Shown here: in pieces, positions 52,587 to 52,588 of the stretch
Numbering within the stretch: position 1 is the stretch's first letter
Layout of the letters: each line of letters opens with the position of its first letter
Assembly (NCBI GenBank): GCA_910585995.1
Contig: CAJUGG010000035.1
Span: 1 to 52,588, forward strand
DNA length: 52,588 nucleotides
DNA from: an uncultured Lachnospiraceae bacterium
GTDB lineage: Bacteria; Bacillota; Clostridia; Lachnospirales; Lachnospiraceae
Direction: 5' to 3'
Program-made: the position numbers and the translations under genes
Notes under the pieces: generated by a model
The model's input: only the letters and a program-made list of their open reading frames with translations
What the model was told of the DNA's origin: nothing
Database searches by the model: none

Positions 52587-52588
52587 AT

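Noticed and set aside
1..52588. CRISPR array
   Set aside because: No regularly spaced short direct repeats with unique spacers were seen.

Overview
The window looks like chromosomal DNA of an anaerobic, spore-forming Clostridia member, most likely Lachnospiraceae. The evidence is an alpha/beta-type small acid-soluble spore protein, an anaerobic sulfite reductase operon (asrABC), NADP-type glutamate dehydrogenase, several ferredoxin-domain proteins, a ClpA/ClpS pair and AddAB instead of RecBCD, with strong AGGAGG ribosome binding sites and TTGACA/TATAAT promoters. I see no rRNA, transposase, integrase, prophage block or CRISPR array. Most genes lie on the minus strand.

Layout. 1-5 kb: spore protein, DJ-1 family protein, CYTH protein, an XRE regulator with a palindrome over its own -10 box, pyrC, a CapA-like protein and tRNA-Leu. 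5-10 kb: a phosphate cluster (Na/Pi cotransporter with PhoU domain, PhoP/PhoR-like two-component pair) followed by a thioesterase and a DUF1624 membrane protein; the leader of the cotransporter gene holds 11-bp-phased Pho-box-like repeats. 10-15 kb: a cell-wall amidase, a small promoter-to-terminator unit with an uncertain tiny ORF, gdhA and a glycogen debranching enzyme. 15-18.5 kb: asrABC with a Crp-family regulator just upstream and a GTGA-N6-TCAC palindrome between them. 19-25 kb: a CwlD-like amidase, then acyP, a DUF3786 gene, a DUF1537 kinase and a type III restriction subunit (Res) that has no Mod partner in the window, then tRNA-Val.

25.5-43.8 kb is one run of 13 tightly packed minus-strand genes: zinc phospholipase-like protein, larE, tcdA, addB, addA, a NUDIX protein, an ATPase remnant plus HNH nuclease (PtuAB/Septu-like), a ferredoxin protein, yaaA, a SUV3-like helicase, clpS and clpA. 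Start/stop overlaps suggest extensive cotranscription of DNA-repair, tRNA-modification, stress and proteolysis functions. 44-52.6 kb: an aldo/keto reductase, a long gene-free region, an RmlD-like reductase, and a sugar ABC importer (binding protein and two permeases, no ATPase) with a domain-permuted GH3 beta-glucosidase.

The most unusual content is non-coding. Three long inverted-repeat elements (14829-14941, 18702-18894, 45137-45332) share an almost identical core, while their long outer arms differ completely between copies yet remain self-complementary within each copy. The arm mismatches are G.U pairs when each element is read in the same orientation, which points to a selected RNA structure. 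Next to the third copy, 45461-45882 has a consensus promoter, no credible ORF, several hairpins and a strong terminator, so it is probably an independent structured RNA of about 420 nt.
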